From: Sphingomonas sp.
GTDB taxonomy: Bacteria > Pseudomonadota > Alphaproteobacteria > Sphingomonadales > Sphingomonadaceae
Assembly: GCF_004799495.1 (NCBI RefSeq)
Contig: NZ_SSMY01000011.1
Location: forward strand, 62,001 to 126,000
Direction: 5' to 3'
Length of the DNA stretch: 64,000 nucleotides
Below, piece by piece: positions 44,139-52,273 of this stretch; position 1 is the stretch's first letter; each line of letters begins with the position of its first letter. The notes under the pieces are model-generated. The model was not told the DNA's origin and searched no databases. It saw only the letters and a program-made list of their open reading frames with translations. The position numbers and the translations under genes were made by a program.

Positions 44139-46451
44139 GTGACTCACCCCAGTACCTTGCCCGACGATCCGCCGTATCTGCGCGGCCTCAACGCGCCGCA
44201 GCGCGAGGCGGTGCTGACCACCGAGGGCCCGGTGCTGGTGCTCGCTGGCGCCGGCACGGGCAAGACCGCGGCGCTGACCGCGCGCCTCGCGCACCTGCTC
44301 TTCACCCGCAAAGCGTGGCCGTCGGAAATCCTCAGCGTCACCTTCACCAACAAGGCCGCGCGCGAGATGCGCGAGCGCGTGCGGCACATCGTCGGCGACG
44401 TGGTCGAGGGGATGCCGTGGCTCGGCACGTTCCACGCGATCGGCGCGAAGATGCTGCGCCGCCATGCGGAGCTGGTCGGGCTGCACCCCAATTTCACGAT
44501 CCTCGACACCGACGACCAGTTGCGGCTCTTGAAGCAGATCATCCAGGCCGCCGACTTGGACGAGAAACGCTTCCCCGCGCGCCAGCTCGGCGGGCTGATC
44601 GACGAGTGGAAGAACAAGGGCCTCGTCCCCGCCGACATCCAGGCGGGCGAGAGCGAGCGCTACGCTAACGGCCGCGGGGCCGAGCTCTATGCCGCGTACC
44701 AGGCGCGGCTGAAGGCGCTCAACGCGTGCGATTTCGGCGACCTGCTGCTCCACATGCTCGTCATCCTGCGCACCCACCGCGAGGTGCTCGCCGACTATCA
44801 GCGCCGTTTCAAATACGTGATGGTCGACGAATATCAGGACACCAACAGCGTCCAGTACCTCTGGCTCCGCCTGCTCGCGCAGGAGCGCAAGAATCTGTGC
44901 TGCGTCGGCGACGACGACCAGTCGATCTATTCGTGGCGCGGCGCGCAGGTCGAGAACATCCTGAAGTTCGAGAAGGATTTTCCCGGCGCGAAGGTCATCC
45001 GGCTGGAGCAGAATTACCGCTCGACCCCGCACATCCTCGCCGCGGCCTCCGGGGTGATCGCCAACAACAGCGGCCGCCTCGGCAAGACGCTGTGGACCGA
45101 GGAGGCCGAGGGCGAGAAGGTCAAGGTGCTCGGCGTGTGGGACGGGCCCGAGGAAGCGCGCCGCGTCGGCGACGAGATCGAGGCAGCACAGCAGGTCCGC
45201 GGCCAGAGCCTCGACACCATCGCGATCCTGGTCCGCGCGCAGCACCAGACGCGCGAGTTCGAGGACCGCTTCATCGCGATCGGCCTGCCGTACCGCATCG
45301 TCGGGGGTTTCCGCTTCTACGAGCGGCAGGAAATCCGCGACGCGCTCGCGTATCTCCGCGTCGTGGCGCAGCCCGCCGACGACCTGGCGTTCGAACGGAT
45401 CGTCAACACGCCCAAGCGCGGGCTCGGCGACAAGGCGCTGGCGAAGGTCCACCAGCTCGCGCGCGCCGAGGGCGTGCCGCTGACGACGGCGGCCGCGCGT
45501 ATCCTCGACACCGACGAACTGACCCCGCGGGCGCGCCGCGCGCTCGGCAACCTCGTCGCCGACATGGCGCGCTGGCGCAGCATGGCGGGCGAGATGCCGC
45601 ACCCCGACCTCGCGCGCCAGATCCTCGACGAAAGCGGCTACACCGCGATGTGGCAGGCGGAGAAATCGGCCGAGGCCGCCGGGCGGCTCGAAAATCTCAC
45701 CGAACTCGTTCGCGCGATGGAGGAATACGAAAACCTGGGCGCGTTCCTCGAACACGTCTCCCTCGTGATGGACAATGACGCGAGCGCCGACGAGGCCAAG
45801 GTAACGATCATGACGATCCACGCCGCCAAGGGCCTCGAATACGACACGGTGTTCCTGGTCGGGTGGGAGGAAGGGCTGTTCCCCTCGCAACGCTCGCTCG
45901 ACGAAGGCGGGCTCGCCAGCCTAGAGGAGGAACGCCGCCTGGCGTACGTCGCGATCACGCGCGCCCGGCGCCGCGCGACGATCCTCCACGCCGCCAACCG
46001 CCGCATCTACGGCCAATGGACGTCGAGCATCCCCAGCCGCTTCGTCGCCGAACTGCCCGACGCGCATATCGACAGCGAGAGCAGCATGGCCGGCGGCGAA
46101 AGCCTGTGGCGCGCCAACTGGAGCGAACGCGCCGACCCGTTTGCGGACGTCGCGCGCGGAACGGGCCGCGGCCCGGGGTGGCAGCGCGCGGCGGGCATGG
46201 ACATGAGCAAGCCGGGCGGCAGCTTCACCAGCCGCACCTTCACCCGCGAACCGGCCCGCGTGGTCGAGGCGCGCGCGAGCGCGGTGAGCCTGGGCAACAA
46301 GGGCCGATCCGACGTCGCGATCGGCATGCGCGTGTTCCACCAGAAATTCGGCTACGGCACGATCGAGGAGATCGAGGGCAACAAGCTGGAGATCGAGTTC
46401 GAACAGGCCGGGCGGAAGCGGGTGATGGATAGTTTTGTGACGGTGGGGTGA
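44139..46451 (+). CDS. uvrD: UvrD/PcrA-type superfamily 1 DNA helicase
   Basis: A 770-residue helicase for nucleotide-excision and mismatch repair. Motif I is LAGAGTGKTAALTARLAHLL, motif Ia is SVTFTNKAAREM, motif II is VDEYQDTN, motif III is CCVGDDDQSIYSWRGA, motif IV has LEQNYRS and motif VI is LAYVAITRARRRA. A C-terminal Tudor-like end (VFHQKFGYGTIEEIEGNKLEIEF) is typical of PcrA. The start is a GTG right after a LexA-type box. Confidence 0.93.
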   Translation: MTHPSTLPDDPPYLRGLNAPQREAVLTTEGPVLVLAGAGTGKTAALTARLAHLLFTRKAWPSEILSVTFTNKAAREMRERVRHIVGDVVEGMPWLGTFHAIGAKMLRRHAELVGLHPNFTILDTDDQLRLLKQIIQAADLDEKRFPARQLGGLIDEWKNKGLVPADIQAGESERYANGRGAELYAAYQARLKALNACDFGDLLLHMLVILRTHREVLADYQRRFKYVMVDEYQDTNSVQYLWLRLLAQERKNLCCVGDDDQSIYSWRGAQVENILKFEKDFPGAKVIRLEQNYRSTPHILAAASGVIANNSGRLGKTLWTEEAEGEKVKVLGVWDGPEEARRVGDEIEAAQQVRGQSLDTIAILVRAQHQTREFEDRFIAIGLPYRIVGGFRFYERQEIRDALAYLRVVAQPADDLAFERIVNTPKRGLGDKALAKVHQLARAEGVPLTTAAARILDTDELTPRARRALGNLVADMARWRSMAGEMPHPDLARQILDESGYTAMWQAEKSAEAAGRLENLTELVRAMEEYENLGAFLEHVSLVMDNDASADEAKVTIMTIHAAKGLEYDTVFLVGWEEGLFPSQRSLDEGGLASLEEERRLAYVAITRARRRATILHAANRRIYGQWTSSIPSRFVAELPDAHIDSESSMAGGESLWRANWSERADPFADVARGTGRGPGWQRAAGMDMSKPGGSFTSRTFTREPARVVEARASAVSLGNKGRSDVAIGMRVFHQKFGYGTIEEIEGNKLEIEFEQAGRKRVMDSFVTVG

Positions 46452-46462
46452 AACCTGAGGGT

Positions 46463-47101
46463 TCAGTCGAAAGATGCAGGTTCTCCCGCTACCTTCCAAT
46501 CCACCATGCCACCAAGAAACTCTTTGGTAGGGTACTGTCGGATATCTCGATCGGTAGCACCAGCCGCACGATGCTTCTCGAAATACCATTCCTGAAAATC
46601 CGCATATTTGCCGATAATTCGTTGAGCTCCTACGTTTTCGGCGTCGGCCTCATTGACCAGCCAATTCCGAACTTTTTTGATGGCAATGTCAAACTTGTTT
46701 GAGTGAGATTCGATGTCGTTGCCTGCTATATCCGACAAAGCTTTCTGATAATGGTATTGTTTGTCGGCCGTGATCAGCATCTTTTTTTCGGCCCACACGC
46801 CATCCTTGAATTTCCGGCATCCTTGGTCGACACCGAGTTCGAACGGCATGTTAAGTCGATAAATCTCACCAACTTTTCGCGCCTTATATCGGCTAAGGTC
46901 ATGAATAGAGTATTTTGATTTTTCTATCAGCTCTATAATCTTATCTATTCTAACTTCAGCACCGTTGTTGCGCTCTCGGGCGATACGAGGTTTAAATTCA
47001 AGATAGACGATGCAAAACAGCATCGCTTGCAAAATAGGCTCAAACTCTTTGTCAAATGGACAATTGATAAAGACCGACTTGTGGAAATCCGGATCCTCCA
47101 C
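46463..47101 (-). CDS. TIR/SLOG-like alpha/beta protein of unknown function
   Basis: A 212-residue soluble protein. The sequence has VFINCPFDKEFEPILQAM, then IEKSKYSIHDLSR and NMPFELGVDQG, a pattern seen in a family of bacterial proteins with a nucleotide- or NAD-processing Rossmann-like fold (TIR or deoxyribosyltransferase-like). The Glu in MPFELG is the candidate catalytic residue. Base composition is clearly AT-rich against its surroundings, indicating recent transfer. It follows a DUF2188 gene by five bases. A role in phage defence is only a guess. Confidence 0.5.
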   Translation of the reverse strand: MEDPDFHKSVFINCPFDKEFEPILQAMLFCIVYLEFKPRIARERNNGAEVRIDKIIELIEKSKYSIHDLSRYKARKVGEIYRLNMPFELGVDQGCRKFKDGVWAEKKMLITADKQYHYQKALSDIAGNDIESHSNKFDIAIKKVRNWLVNEADAENVGAQRIIGKYADFQEWYFEKHRAAGATDRDIRQYPTKEFLGGMVDWKVAGEPASFD

Positions 47102-47106
47102 AGACT

Positions 47107-47355
47107 TTAGCCTTTGGGAGGATAGCTATCTGGACCATAGGAATCACGACTGCGAATTCGGCCATCCCGACCATGAATATACAGCTCAGTACCTTGGTTT
47201 TTGGCTGCTTTCCTTGCCTCCGAGATAGCTTCGGACTGGGTGTCGAAAACGCGCGATGCCTTCGAAGCGCCCGCTTTGCGAACGCTCCACTTGCTACCGT
47301 TTGGCACGACGTGTTGACCGGGCTTCGACACAATATCCTCCTCACGGTTCCTCAT
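47107..47355 (-). CDS. DUF2188 family protein
   Basis: An 82-residue protein with the DUF2188 signature: HVVPNGSKWSVRKAGASKA, FDTQSEAISEARKAAKNQG and YIHGRDGRIRSRDSYG. Its function is unknown. It is first in the two-gene AT-rich cassette and overlaps the end of the HTH gene upstream by 14 bases. DUF2188 proteins occur commonly on plasmids and islands. Confidence 0.75.
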   Translation of the reverse strand: MRNREEDIVSKPGQHVVPNGSKWSVRKAGASKASRVFDTQSEAISEARKAAKNQGTELYIHGRDGRIRSRDSYGPDSYPPKG

Positions 47356-47719
47356 TGACAGTATAGGAAGCAGTTGGGCTGAAAGCGATAGCCATCAATA
47401 AGCCGCCACCCGCTTCACCCCAACCACATCCCCCCTTAGCCCGCACCTGCGCCAGATCGTGCGCCGCCTGCATCCGCATCAGCGTGTCGGCGCTCAGCCC
47501 AAATGCCTGTTCGAACCGGATCGCCATTTCCGCCGACAGCCCGACGCGGCCGCGGAGCAGGTTGCTCATCGCCTGCCGCGTCACGCGCAGTTTCGCCGCC
47601 GCGTCGGTCACCGACAGCCCATGCGGCTCGATCATCTCCGCGCCCAACCACGCACCGGGATGGACCGCAAAACTCGGGTGCAGCTTGATCGCCGTGGCCG
47701 CCGCATACTTGATTCCCAA
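47342..47719 (-). CDS. HigA/VapI-like HTH antitoxin, divergent from the toxin gene
   Basis: A 125-residue protein with an XRE-type HTH: LSVTDAAAKLRVTRQAMSNLLRGRVGLSAEMAIRFEQAF. The N-terminal IKLHPSFAVHPGAWLGAEM matches addiction-module antidotes of the VapI/HigA group. No partner toxin follows it, but a HigB-like gene is divergent. The TTG start lies inside the palindrome TTCCCAATTTGGGAA, so start and regulation are uncertain; the C-terminus (about 100-125) looks atypical. Confidence 0.6.
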   Translation of the reverse strand: MGIKYAAATAIKLHPSFAVHPGAWLGAEMIEPHGLSVTDAAAKLRVTRQAMSNLLRGRVGLSAEMAIRFEQAFGLSADTLMRMQAAHDLAQVRAKGGCGWGEAGGGLLMAIAFSPTASYTVNEEP

Positions 47720-47737
47720 TTTGGGAACAACTATAAA
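47709..47737 (+). promoter_or_regulatory. Promoter with embedded operator for the toxin-antitoxin pair
   Basis: TTGATT, a 17-base spacer and TATAAA form a strong promoter. The spacer holds most of the inverted repeat TTCCCAA-T-TTGGGAA (47713-47727), the likely antitoxin operator. Predicted transcription start is about 47743-47744, at the toxin GTG itself, implying a leaderless message. Confidence 0.65.
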
Positions 47738-47742
47738 GGATC

Positions 47743-48045
47743 GTGAGGTGGATCGCTCGAAACACGCTCGTCGCGTTCATTGACAGGCATCCGGAAACGC
47801 GTGCCTCGCTGACGCACTGGCAGAGCGTGGTGAAGGCGGCAGCGTGGTCGAATGCGGCGGAGGTGCAATCCGCCTTTTCGAAGGCGAAGGTGCTGAACGG
47901 CGAGCGGGTGAGGTTCGAGGTCGCGGGCGGCGATTACCGGCTGATCGCCGCGTTCGATTTCCGTCGCGGTATCGCCTTTGTAAAGTTCGTCGGCACCCAC
48001 GCCGAATACGACCGGATCGACGCGTTGTCGGTCAATTTGTTTTGA
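47743..48045 (+). CDS. higB: HigB-like RelE-fold toxin
   Basis: A 100-residue basic protein matching HigB mRNA interferases: HPETRASLTHWQSVVKAAAWSNAAEVQSAF, GERVRFEVAGGDYRLIAAFDFRRGIAFVKFVGTHAEYDRI. The final HAEYDRID segment is typical. Relatives cut mRNA in the ribosome. The HigA gene follows by nine bases. It appears intact. Confidence 0.85.
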   Translation: MRWIARNTLVAFIDRHPETRASLTHWQSVVKAAAWSNAAEVQSAFSKAKVLNGERVRFEVAGGDYRLIAAFDFRRGIAFVKFVGTHAEYDRIDALSVNLF

Positions 48046-48054
48046 GGAACTGGT

Positions 48055-48432
48055 ATGCAGATCGCCCCGATCCGAACCGATGCCGATCACGAGGCCGCGT
48101 TGCGCGAGATCGAGACGCTGTGGGGCGCCTCGGAGGGAACGCCCGACGGCGACCGGCTCGACGTGCTGGCGACGTTGGCCGACGCCTATGAGGACAAGCG
48201 CTGGCCGGTCGCCGAGCTCGATCCGGTCGAGGCTATCGAGGCCGCGATGGCGCATGACGGCCATACGCGCGCCGATCTCGCCGCGCTGATCGGCGGCAAA
48301 TCGCGCGCGTCCGAGATTCTACGGCGGCGGCGCGCCCTGACCTTGCCGATGATCCGCCGGATTTCACGCGAATGGCATGTTCCCGAACGTCTGCTCGTGC
48401 GTGAATATGCGCTAGCGAGCGATGCGCGCTAA
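48055..48432 (+). CDS. higA: HigA-like antitoxin (XRE)
   Basis: A 125-residue antitoxin of the COG5499 type. An N-terminal toxin-binding region (about 1-60, HEAALREIETLW) precedes an HTH (HTRADLAALIGGKSRASEILRRRRALTLPMIRRIS). It directly follows the toxin, the reverse of most toxin-antitoxin orders but normal for higBA. With the palindrome at 47713 it should control its own operon. Confidence 0.87.
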   Translation: MQIAPIRTDADHEAALREIETLWGASEGTPDGDRLDVLATLADAYEDKRWPVAELDPVEAIEAAMAHDGHTRADLAALIGGKSRASEILRRRRALTLPMIRRISREWHVPERLLVREYALASDAR

Positions 48433-48485
48433 CCCGTGGAATTAAACCCTTCCAATGTAGGATTTCGTCTGAAATACGCTGGTCG

Positions 48486-48938
48486 ATGCACCCCGCGCCC
48501 GACCTCGATCCGATCGCGTTCGATCCCGTTCCCACCGCCTCGACTCGCCACGACGGCTGGACGCCGACGCGGCAGCGTGCGTTCATCGATGCGCTCGGCA
48601 AGTGCGGGCTGGTCGCCGCCGCCGCGCGCGAAGTGGGGATGACACCCAAGTCCGCCTATCGCCTGCGCGCGCGGGGCGATGCGGCGAGCTTTGCCGCGGC
48701 GTGGGACGTGGCGGTCGATCAGGGCAGCGCGCTGGCCGCCGACACCGCGATCGAGCGCGCGATGCAGGGCGAGGTGGTCCCGGTCTTCTATCGCGGGCTG
48801 CAGGTCGGCGAGCGGCGGCGCTACGACAATCGGCTGCTGATCGCCGCGCTGCGTAACTGGCGGCCCGCCGCGCCCGACGGCACCGCAACGCTCGCCGCCT
48901 TCCTCGATTCGTCGCATTCCAACGCGGACATACCGTGA
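48486..48938 (+). CDS. HTH protein, terminase-small-subunit-like
   Basis: A 150-residue protein with a helix-turn-helix of phage or terminase-small-subunit type: GWTPTRQRAFIDALGKCGLVAAAAREVGMTPKSAYRLRAR. A second helical part (IERAMQGEVVPVFYRGLQVGERRRYDNRLLIAAL) is common in sphingomonad homologues without assigned role. No large terminase or phage genes are nearby, so it is probably a chromosomal DNA-binding protein. Confidence 0.6.
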   Translation: MHPAPDLDPIAFDPVPTASTRHDGWTPTRQRAFIDALGKCGLVAAAAREVGMTPKSAYRLRARGDAASFAAAWDVAVDQGSALAADTAIERAMQGEVVPVFYRGLQVGERRRYDNRLLIAALRNWRPAAPDGTATLAAFLDSSHSNADIP

Positions 48939-49040
48939 CTTTCGTGACCTTCGGCGAGCGCCCCGCCCCTGTCCCCGGCTAGCATAGCGTGGGACCGCCG
49001 TGCTACGCCGCGCGGCGATAGAAAGGCCGCACGTCCCGCT

Positions 49041-49835
49041 ATGCTGAAGAACCTGTTTTCGAAGGGCGCTCCCCCCGCCGAGGCCGAGTCGGAAGCCGCT
49101 GCGCCCGCCCCGGCCGAATCCCGCGCGATCACGATCGGCTGGCTGCTCAACACCGAACAGTCCAGCATCATCTGGGACACGCCTCGACCGGTGCGGATCG
49201 AATCGCAGTCCAGCGACCCGCGCTCGGTCGGGCAATGCCCCTCCGCGCTCGATTTCGACCGGCGGCATTACGCGATCAACTGCCCGATCGACGTCCACTT
49301 GCGGCTCGACATGTCGGGCGGCGCGATGGACGTGAAGAACATGCTCGCGGACAAGAGCCCGATCCGGTCGGACGCGCTGCAACGCTGGATCGTGTTCCAG
49401 CCGCGCCACGAATGGCGCCACCCGCAGCGCCCAGTGCTGCAGATGCTGACGCCGTTCGTGTTCGTCACGGACGACCCGGTGTACATCAACCAATATCCCC
49501 CGATCTTCCATTATTCGGGGGACAGCCGGCCGGGCATTCCGATCAGCGGGCGCTTCCCGATCGACATCTGGCCGCGCGCCTTGATGTGGGCGTTCGAATG
49601 GCACGACACGTCGAAGGATTTGATCCTGCGGCGCGGCGAGCCGCTGTTCTACGTCCGCTTCGAAGGGACCGACCCGGCGGCACCGATCCGGCTGATCGAG
49701 GCGAAGAAGACGCCCGAGCTGGAAAGCTTCATGGCGTCGATCTCGGGCGTGACCGAGTTCGTCGGGCAGACCTATTCGCTATTCAAGACCGCGCGCGAGC
49801 GCCGGCCGGCGAAGCTGCTCTTCCCGAAGGACTAG
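49041..49835 (+). CDS. Hypothetical protein of about 264 residues
   Basis: A Trp- and Pro-rich soluble protein with an Ala/Glu-rich N-terminal linker (about 10-28), then WLLNTEQSSIIWDTPRP, INQYPPIFHYSGDSRP and LILRRGEPLFYVRFEG. No membrane helix or catalytic motif is seen. The C-terminal basic end (FKTARERRPAKLLFPKD) could bind nucleic acid or membrane. The family is not recognised. It precedes another unknown gene by 51 bases. Confidence 0.5.
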   Translation: MLKNLFSKGAPPAEAESEAAAPAPAESRAITIGWLLNTEQSSIIWDTPRPVRIESQSSDPRSVGQCPSALDFDRRHYAINCPIDVHLRLDMSGGAMDVKNMLADKSPIRSDALQRWIVFQPRHEWRHPQRPVLQMLTPFVFVTDDPVYINQYPPIFHYSGDSRPGIPISGRFPIDIWPRALMWAFEWHDTSKDLILRRGEPLFYVRFEGTDPAAPIRLIEAKKTPELESFMASISGVTEFVGQTYSLFKTARERRPAKLLFPKD

Positions 49836-49886
49836 CGGCGGCGTATCGCCGGCACGATCATCGTCGATAGCGAAGGGAAGCATGCG

Positions 49887-50249
49887 TTGAAGTACATCCG
49901 GGTGGTCGAATGCGTGGTGATGGACGACCGCGTCCGCGTCGAACTGCTCCGCGAGGATCAGCAGACGCACCGGTTCGAAGTCGGCGCCGAATGCGCCGGG
50001 CTGCTCACCGCGTCGCTCGCGACCGAGGTGCAGAAGCTCAATGCCGAGACCAGGGCGCAGCAATTCATCCGGCCGACGGGCATGCAGACCGGGCGAACCG
50101 AACAGGGCGAGCCGATGCTCTTTCTGTCGCTCGAGGACGGCGTGGAACTGCCACTGGTGTTCAAACCCGAAAGCGTGCGCGTGCTCATCTCCGAACTGGA
50201 GAAATTGATGAACGCCGTTCAGCCGGAGCACGAAATCCGCTGGCAGTAA
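49887..50249 (+). CDS. Hypothetical protein of about 120 residues
   Basis: A small alpha/beta protein with TTG start and GAAGGGAAG upstream. Strands near the N-terminus (YIRVVECVVMDDRVRVELL) and the C-terminal ISELEKLMNAVQPEHEIRW are visible. No motif is recognised. It may share a transcript with the preceding gene. Confidence 0.45.
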   Translation: MKYIRVVECVVMDDRVRVELLREDQQTHRFEVGAECAGLLTASLATEVQKLNAETRAQQFIRPTGMQTGRTEQGEPMLFLSLEDGVELPLVFKPESVRVLISELEKLMNAVQPEHEIRWQ

Positions 50250-50364
50250 TCGGGTAGTCCAGCATGGATAGGATTTAGCTTCGTTCACGCCGGATCAAAT
50301 TGAGCAATACTTTCCCTCGCCGCGATGATACTTATGGTGTCACATCGCGGATCGGGAGGGGAAT

Positions 50365-51204
50365 ATGACCACCTTGTTTGCCTGGGTAACGCCCGCCTTC
50401 TGGAGCGGGTCGCCGCTCGATCACACCTGGGTCACCACCTACAACAGCAACCTGACCCCCTACCCCGCGATCGCCGACGTCGTCGCGGCGGGCGAGGATC
50501 TGTGGTATTGCTGGGGCAGCTTCCATCCCATCGGCAACCCGCCGGGGATGCTCGCGTCGCGCGCGGGCAATCGCGCGCTCGCCGAATGCCTGGTCCAGCC
50601 CAACGCCGATTCGTCGACCAGCGCGCCCGCGCGCGGCACGATCTTCACCTATGGCGTCGACGGCGTGTGCCACCAGCTCGCCAACCAGGTGCTGTACGCG
50701 ACCGGCAGCCCGGGCAACCCGCCGCTGACCGTCAAGGGCGCGCGTGGCTATTCGCTCAGCAGCTTCCTATTTGGCACCTATGGGCTTCAGGCGTCGGCGT
50801 GGCACACCAAACTGCAAGGATGCCTGGGGCTGGGCGATCCGGTGTCCGGGTTGCCGCAGTGGAGCGAAAAGATCATGCCCGATGCGCCGCCGACCCCCGC
50901 CCTTCCCGACGATTTCCGCGACCATGCGCGCGAAGTGCTGGCGGACGATCCGGAGAAACTTCAAGCGCTGATGGCGCTGCGCGGCGAGATGCAGGCGTTC
51001 CTCGCGCGGCGCGTCCCCGGTTTCCTTCCGCCCGACGCGGAGATGCTCAACGCCCACCACCGACATATGCTCGAACAGGCCGCGCTGTTGCTGGGGCCGG
51101 AGAAGTTCACCCAGCTGTTCGGGATCGAGCCGGGCGAGCAGGTCGATCTCGTCGATCCGGCGATGGCCGCTGCGCAACGCGGGGACGAGCCGCAACCGTT
51201 GTGA
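50365..51204 (+). CDS. Hypothetical protein with CHQLAN motif
   Basis: A 279-residue protein preceded by GGGAGGGGAAT. The N-terminal half is rich in Trp, Tyr and Ser (HTWVTTYNSNLTPYP, LWYCWGSFHPIG). A central segment GVDGVCHQLANQVLYATG and GARGYSLSSFLFGTYGLQ could form a Cys/His site. The C-terminal third is helical with acidic ends. No signal peptide is obvious. I cannot assign a family. Confidence 0.5.
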   Translation: MTTLFAWVTPAFWSGSPLDHTWVTTYNSNLTPYPAIADVVAAGEDLWYCWGSFHPIGNPPGMLASRAGNRALAECLVQPNADSSTSAPARGTIFTYGVDGVCHQLANQVLYATGSPGNPPLTVKGARGYSLSSFLFGTYGLQASAWHTKLQGCLGLGDPVSGLPQWSEKIMPDAPPTPALPDDFRDHAREVLADDPEKLQALMALRGEMQAFLARRVPGFLPPDAEMLNAHHRHMLEQAALLLGPEKFTQLFGIEPGEQVDLVDPAMAAAQRGDEPQPL

Positions 51205-51325
51205 GGCGACGGCGGCATGGGCCGCGCGCCACCTGTACCGCACCCGACCATCGCATTCAGGAACCATGTCGTTGCAGGGGCGTATCGTCCACGTCGCCCT
51301 ATTCCGGGCACGAGAGGATGAACCC

Positions 51326-51610
51326 ATGAAGAGCTTTTTGATCGCCGCCGCGATGGCGGGCATGATGATCGGCGCGGCCCCCGCCGCCGCCGCAGCGGCC
51401 GGCAACGCGCCCGCCGTCGCCGCGCCGCAGGACAGGGACTGGCGCGACGAGCGCCGGGATCGCCGCGACGACCGCCGCGATCGCCGCTGGGACAATGACC
51501 GCCGCCACCATGGCTGGGACCGCGGCCGCCACAACGGCTGGGGCAACGGCAACCGCTGGTGCCATAACGAGCGCCGTCACCATCGCTGGGTCCGCATCTG
51601 CCGCCGCTGA
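51326..51610 (+). CDS. Exported Arg/Asp/His-rich small protein
   Basis: A 94-residue protein with an N-terminal signal peptide (MKSFLIAAAMAGMMIGAAPAAAAA) and a mature part of Arg-Asp, Arg-His and Trp-Asn repeats ending in WCHNERRHHRWVRICRR. Such RcnB-like low-complexity proteins are common in sphingomonads. Its periplasmic role is unknown; metal or polyanion binding is possible. Confidence 0.6.
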   Translation: MKSFLIAAAMAGMMIGAAPAAAAAAGNAPAVAAPQDRDWRDERRDRRDDRRDRRWDNDRRHHGWDRGRHNGWGNGNRWCHNERRHHRWVRICRR

Positions 51611-51619
51611 CCCGCATGA

Positions 51620-51654
51620 AAAAGGGGGCGGCCCGCAAGCCGCCCCCGATTTTC
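51620..51654. terminator. Bidirectional terminator between converging genes
   Basis: GGGGGCGG (51624-51631) pairs with CCGCCCCC (51640-51647). AAAAA precedes and GATTTT follows, so it can end transcription from both sides, after the exported protein and after the hemerythrin gene. Confidence 0.75.
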
Positions 51655-51678
51655 TGGGACCGTCGATAGCCGTCGCGG

Positions 51679-52188
51679 TCAAACGGTCGCGTCGGTCATC
51701 GTCGTCAATTCGGGCTTGGGCAGGCCGTTCGCGGTATAATCGGCGACCAGCTCTTCCTTGCGCGCGCGCAACTGATCGCCGAGCGCGTCCATGTCGAGCC
51801 CGGCATGCCGCGCCTGGCTGAACATGCCCTCCATCCGCTTTTCCTCTTCCTCGACATGGTGCTCGATCTGTTCGGACAGCACCTTGACCTTGGCGTCGTA
51901 GAAATCGTCGCCGGGCCCGCCCGCTTCGATCTCGGCGATCAACACCTTCGCGCCGTCATGTTCGACATAAGCTTCCTTGATCAGGTCTTCCTCGACCTTG
52001 CCCTCACACGCCGGATAGAAAATTTCTTCTTCGATCTGCGCGTGCACGGTGAGCTCGAGGCAGATTTGTTTGGCGATCTTCTCCTTAGCGCCGTCGCCCG
52101 TCGCGCCCTCGAATTTCTCGAACAATTCCTCGACCGTGCGGTGGTCGGCTTTCAGCAATGCGATCGCATCCTGCTTGGTATCGGCCAT
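51679..52188 (-). CDS. Hemerythrin HHE-domain protein
   Basis: A 169-residue four-helix protein. The di-iron ligands are in LKADHRTVEELFEKFE, HAQIEEEIFYP, EHDGAKVLIAEIE and EHHVEEEEKRMEGMF. Such proteins bind oxygen, NO or iron and help with stress. The start is the ATG giving MADTKQDAI after GGAGGACGGAAAAC. Confidence 0.88.
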   Translation of the reverse strand: MADTKQDAIALLKADHRTVEELFEKFEGATGDGAKEKIAKQICLELTVHAQIEEEIFYPACEGKVEEDLIKEAYVEHDGAKVLIAEIEAGGPGDDFYDAKVKVLSEQIEHHVEEEEKRMEGMFSQARHAGLDMDALGDQLRARKEELVADYTANGLPKPELTTMTDATV

Positions 52189-52273
52189 GTTTTCCGTCCT
52201 CCTTCGGCCGATCAATCGCGGAGCGCGCGCGGAGTTCCCGAAAAAGGCGCAACCTTGATCGAGATTGGTCCGA

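Noticed and set aside
44046-45890. A 614-residue open frame on the minus strand opposite uvrD
   Set aside because: It mirrors the helicase codons, is full of low-complexity Leu/Asp/Arg/Val, has no motif, and the plus-strand uvrD motifs are unmistakable.
48486-51204. Prophage remnant suggested by the terminase-like HTH protein
   Set aside because: No capsid, portal, large terminase, tail or integrase genes are present around it.
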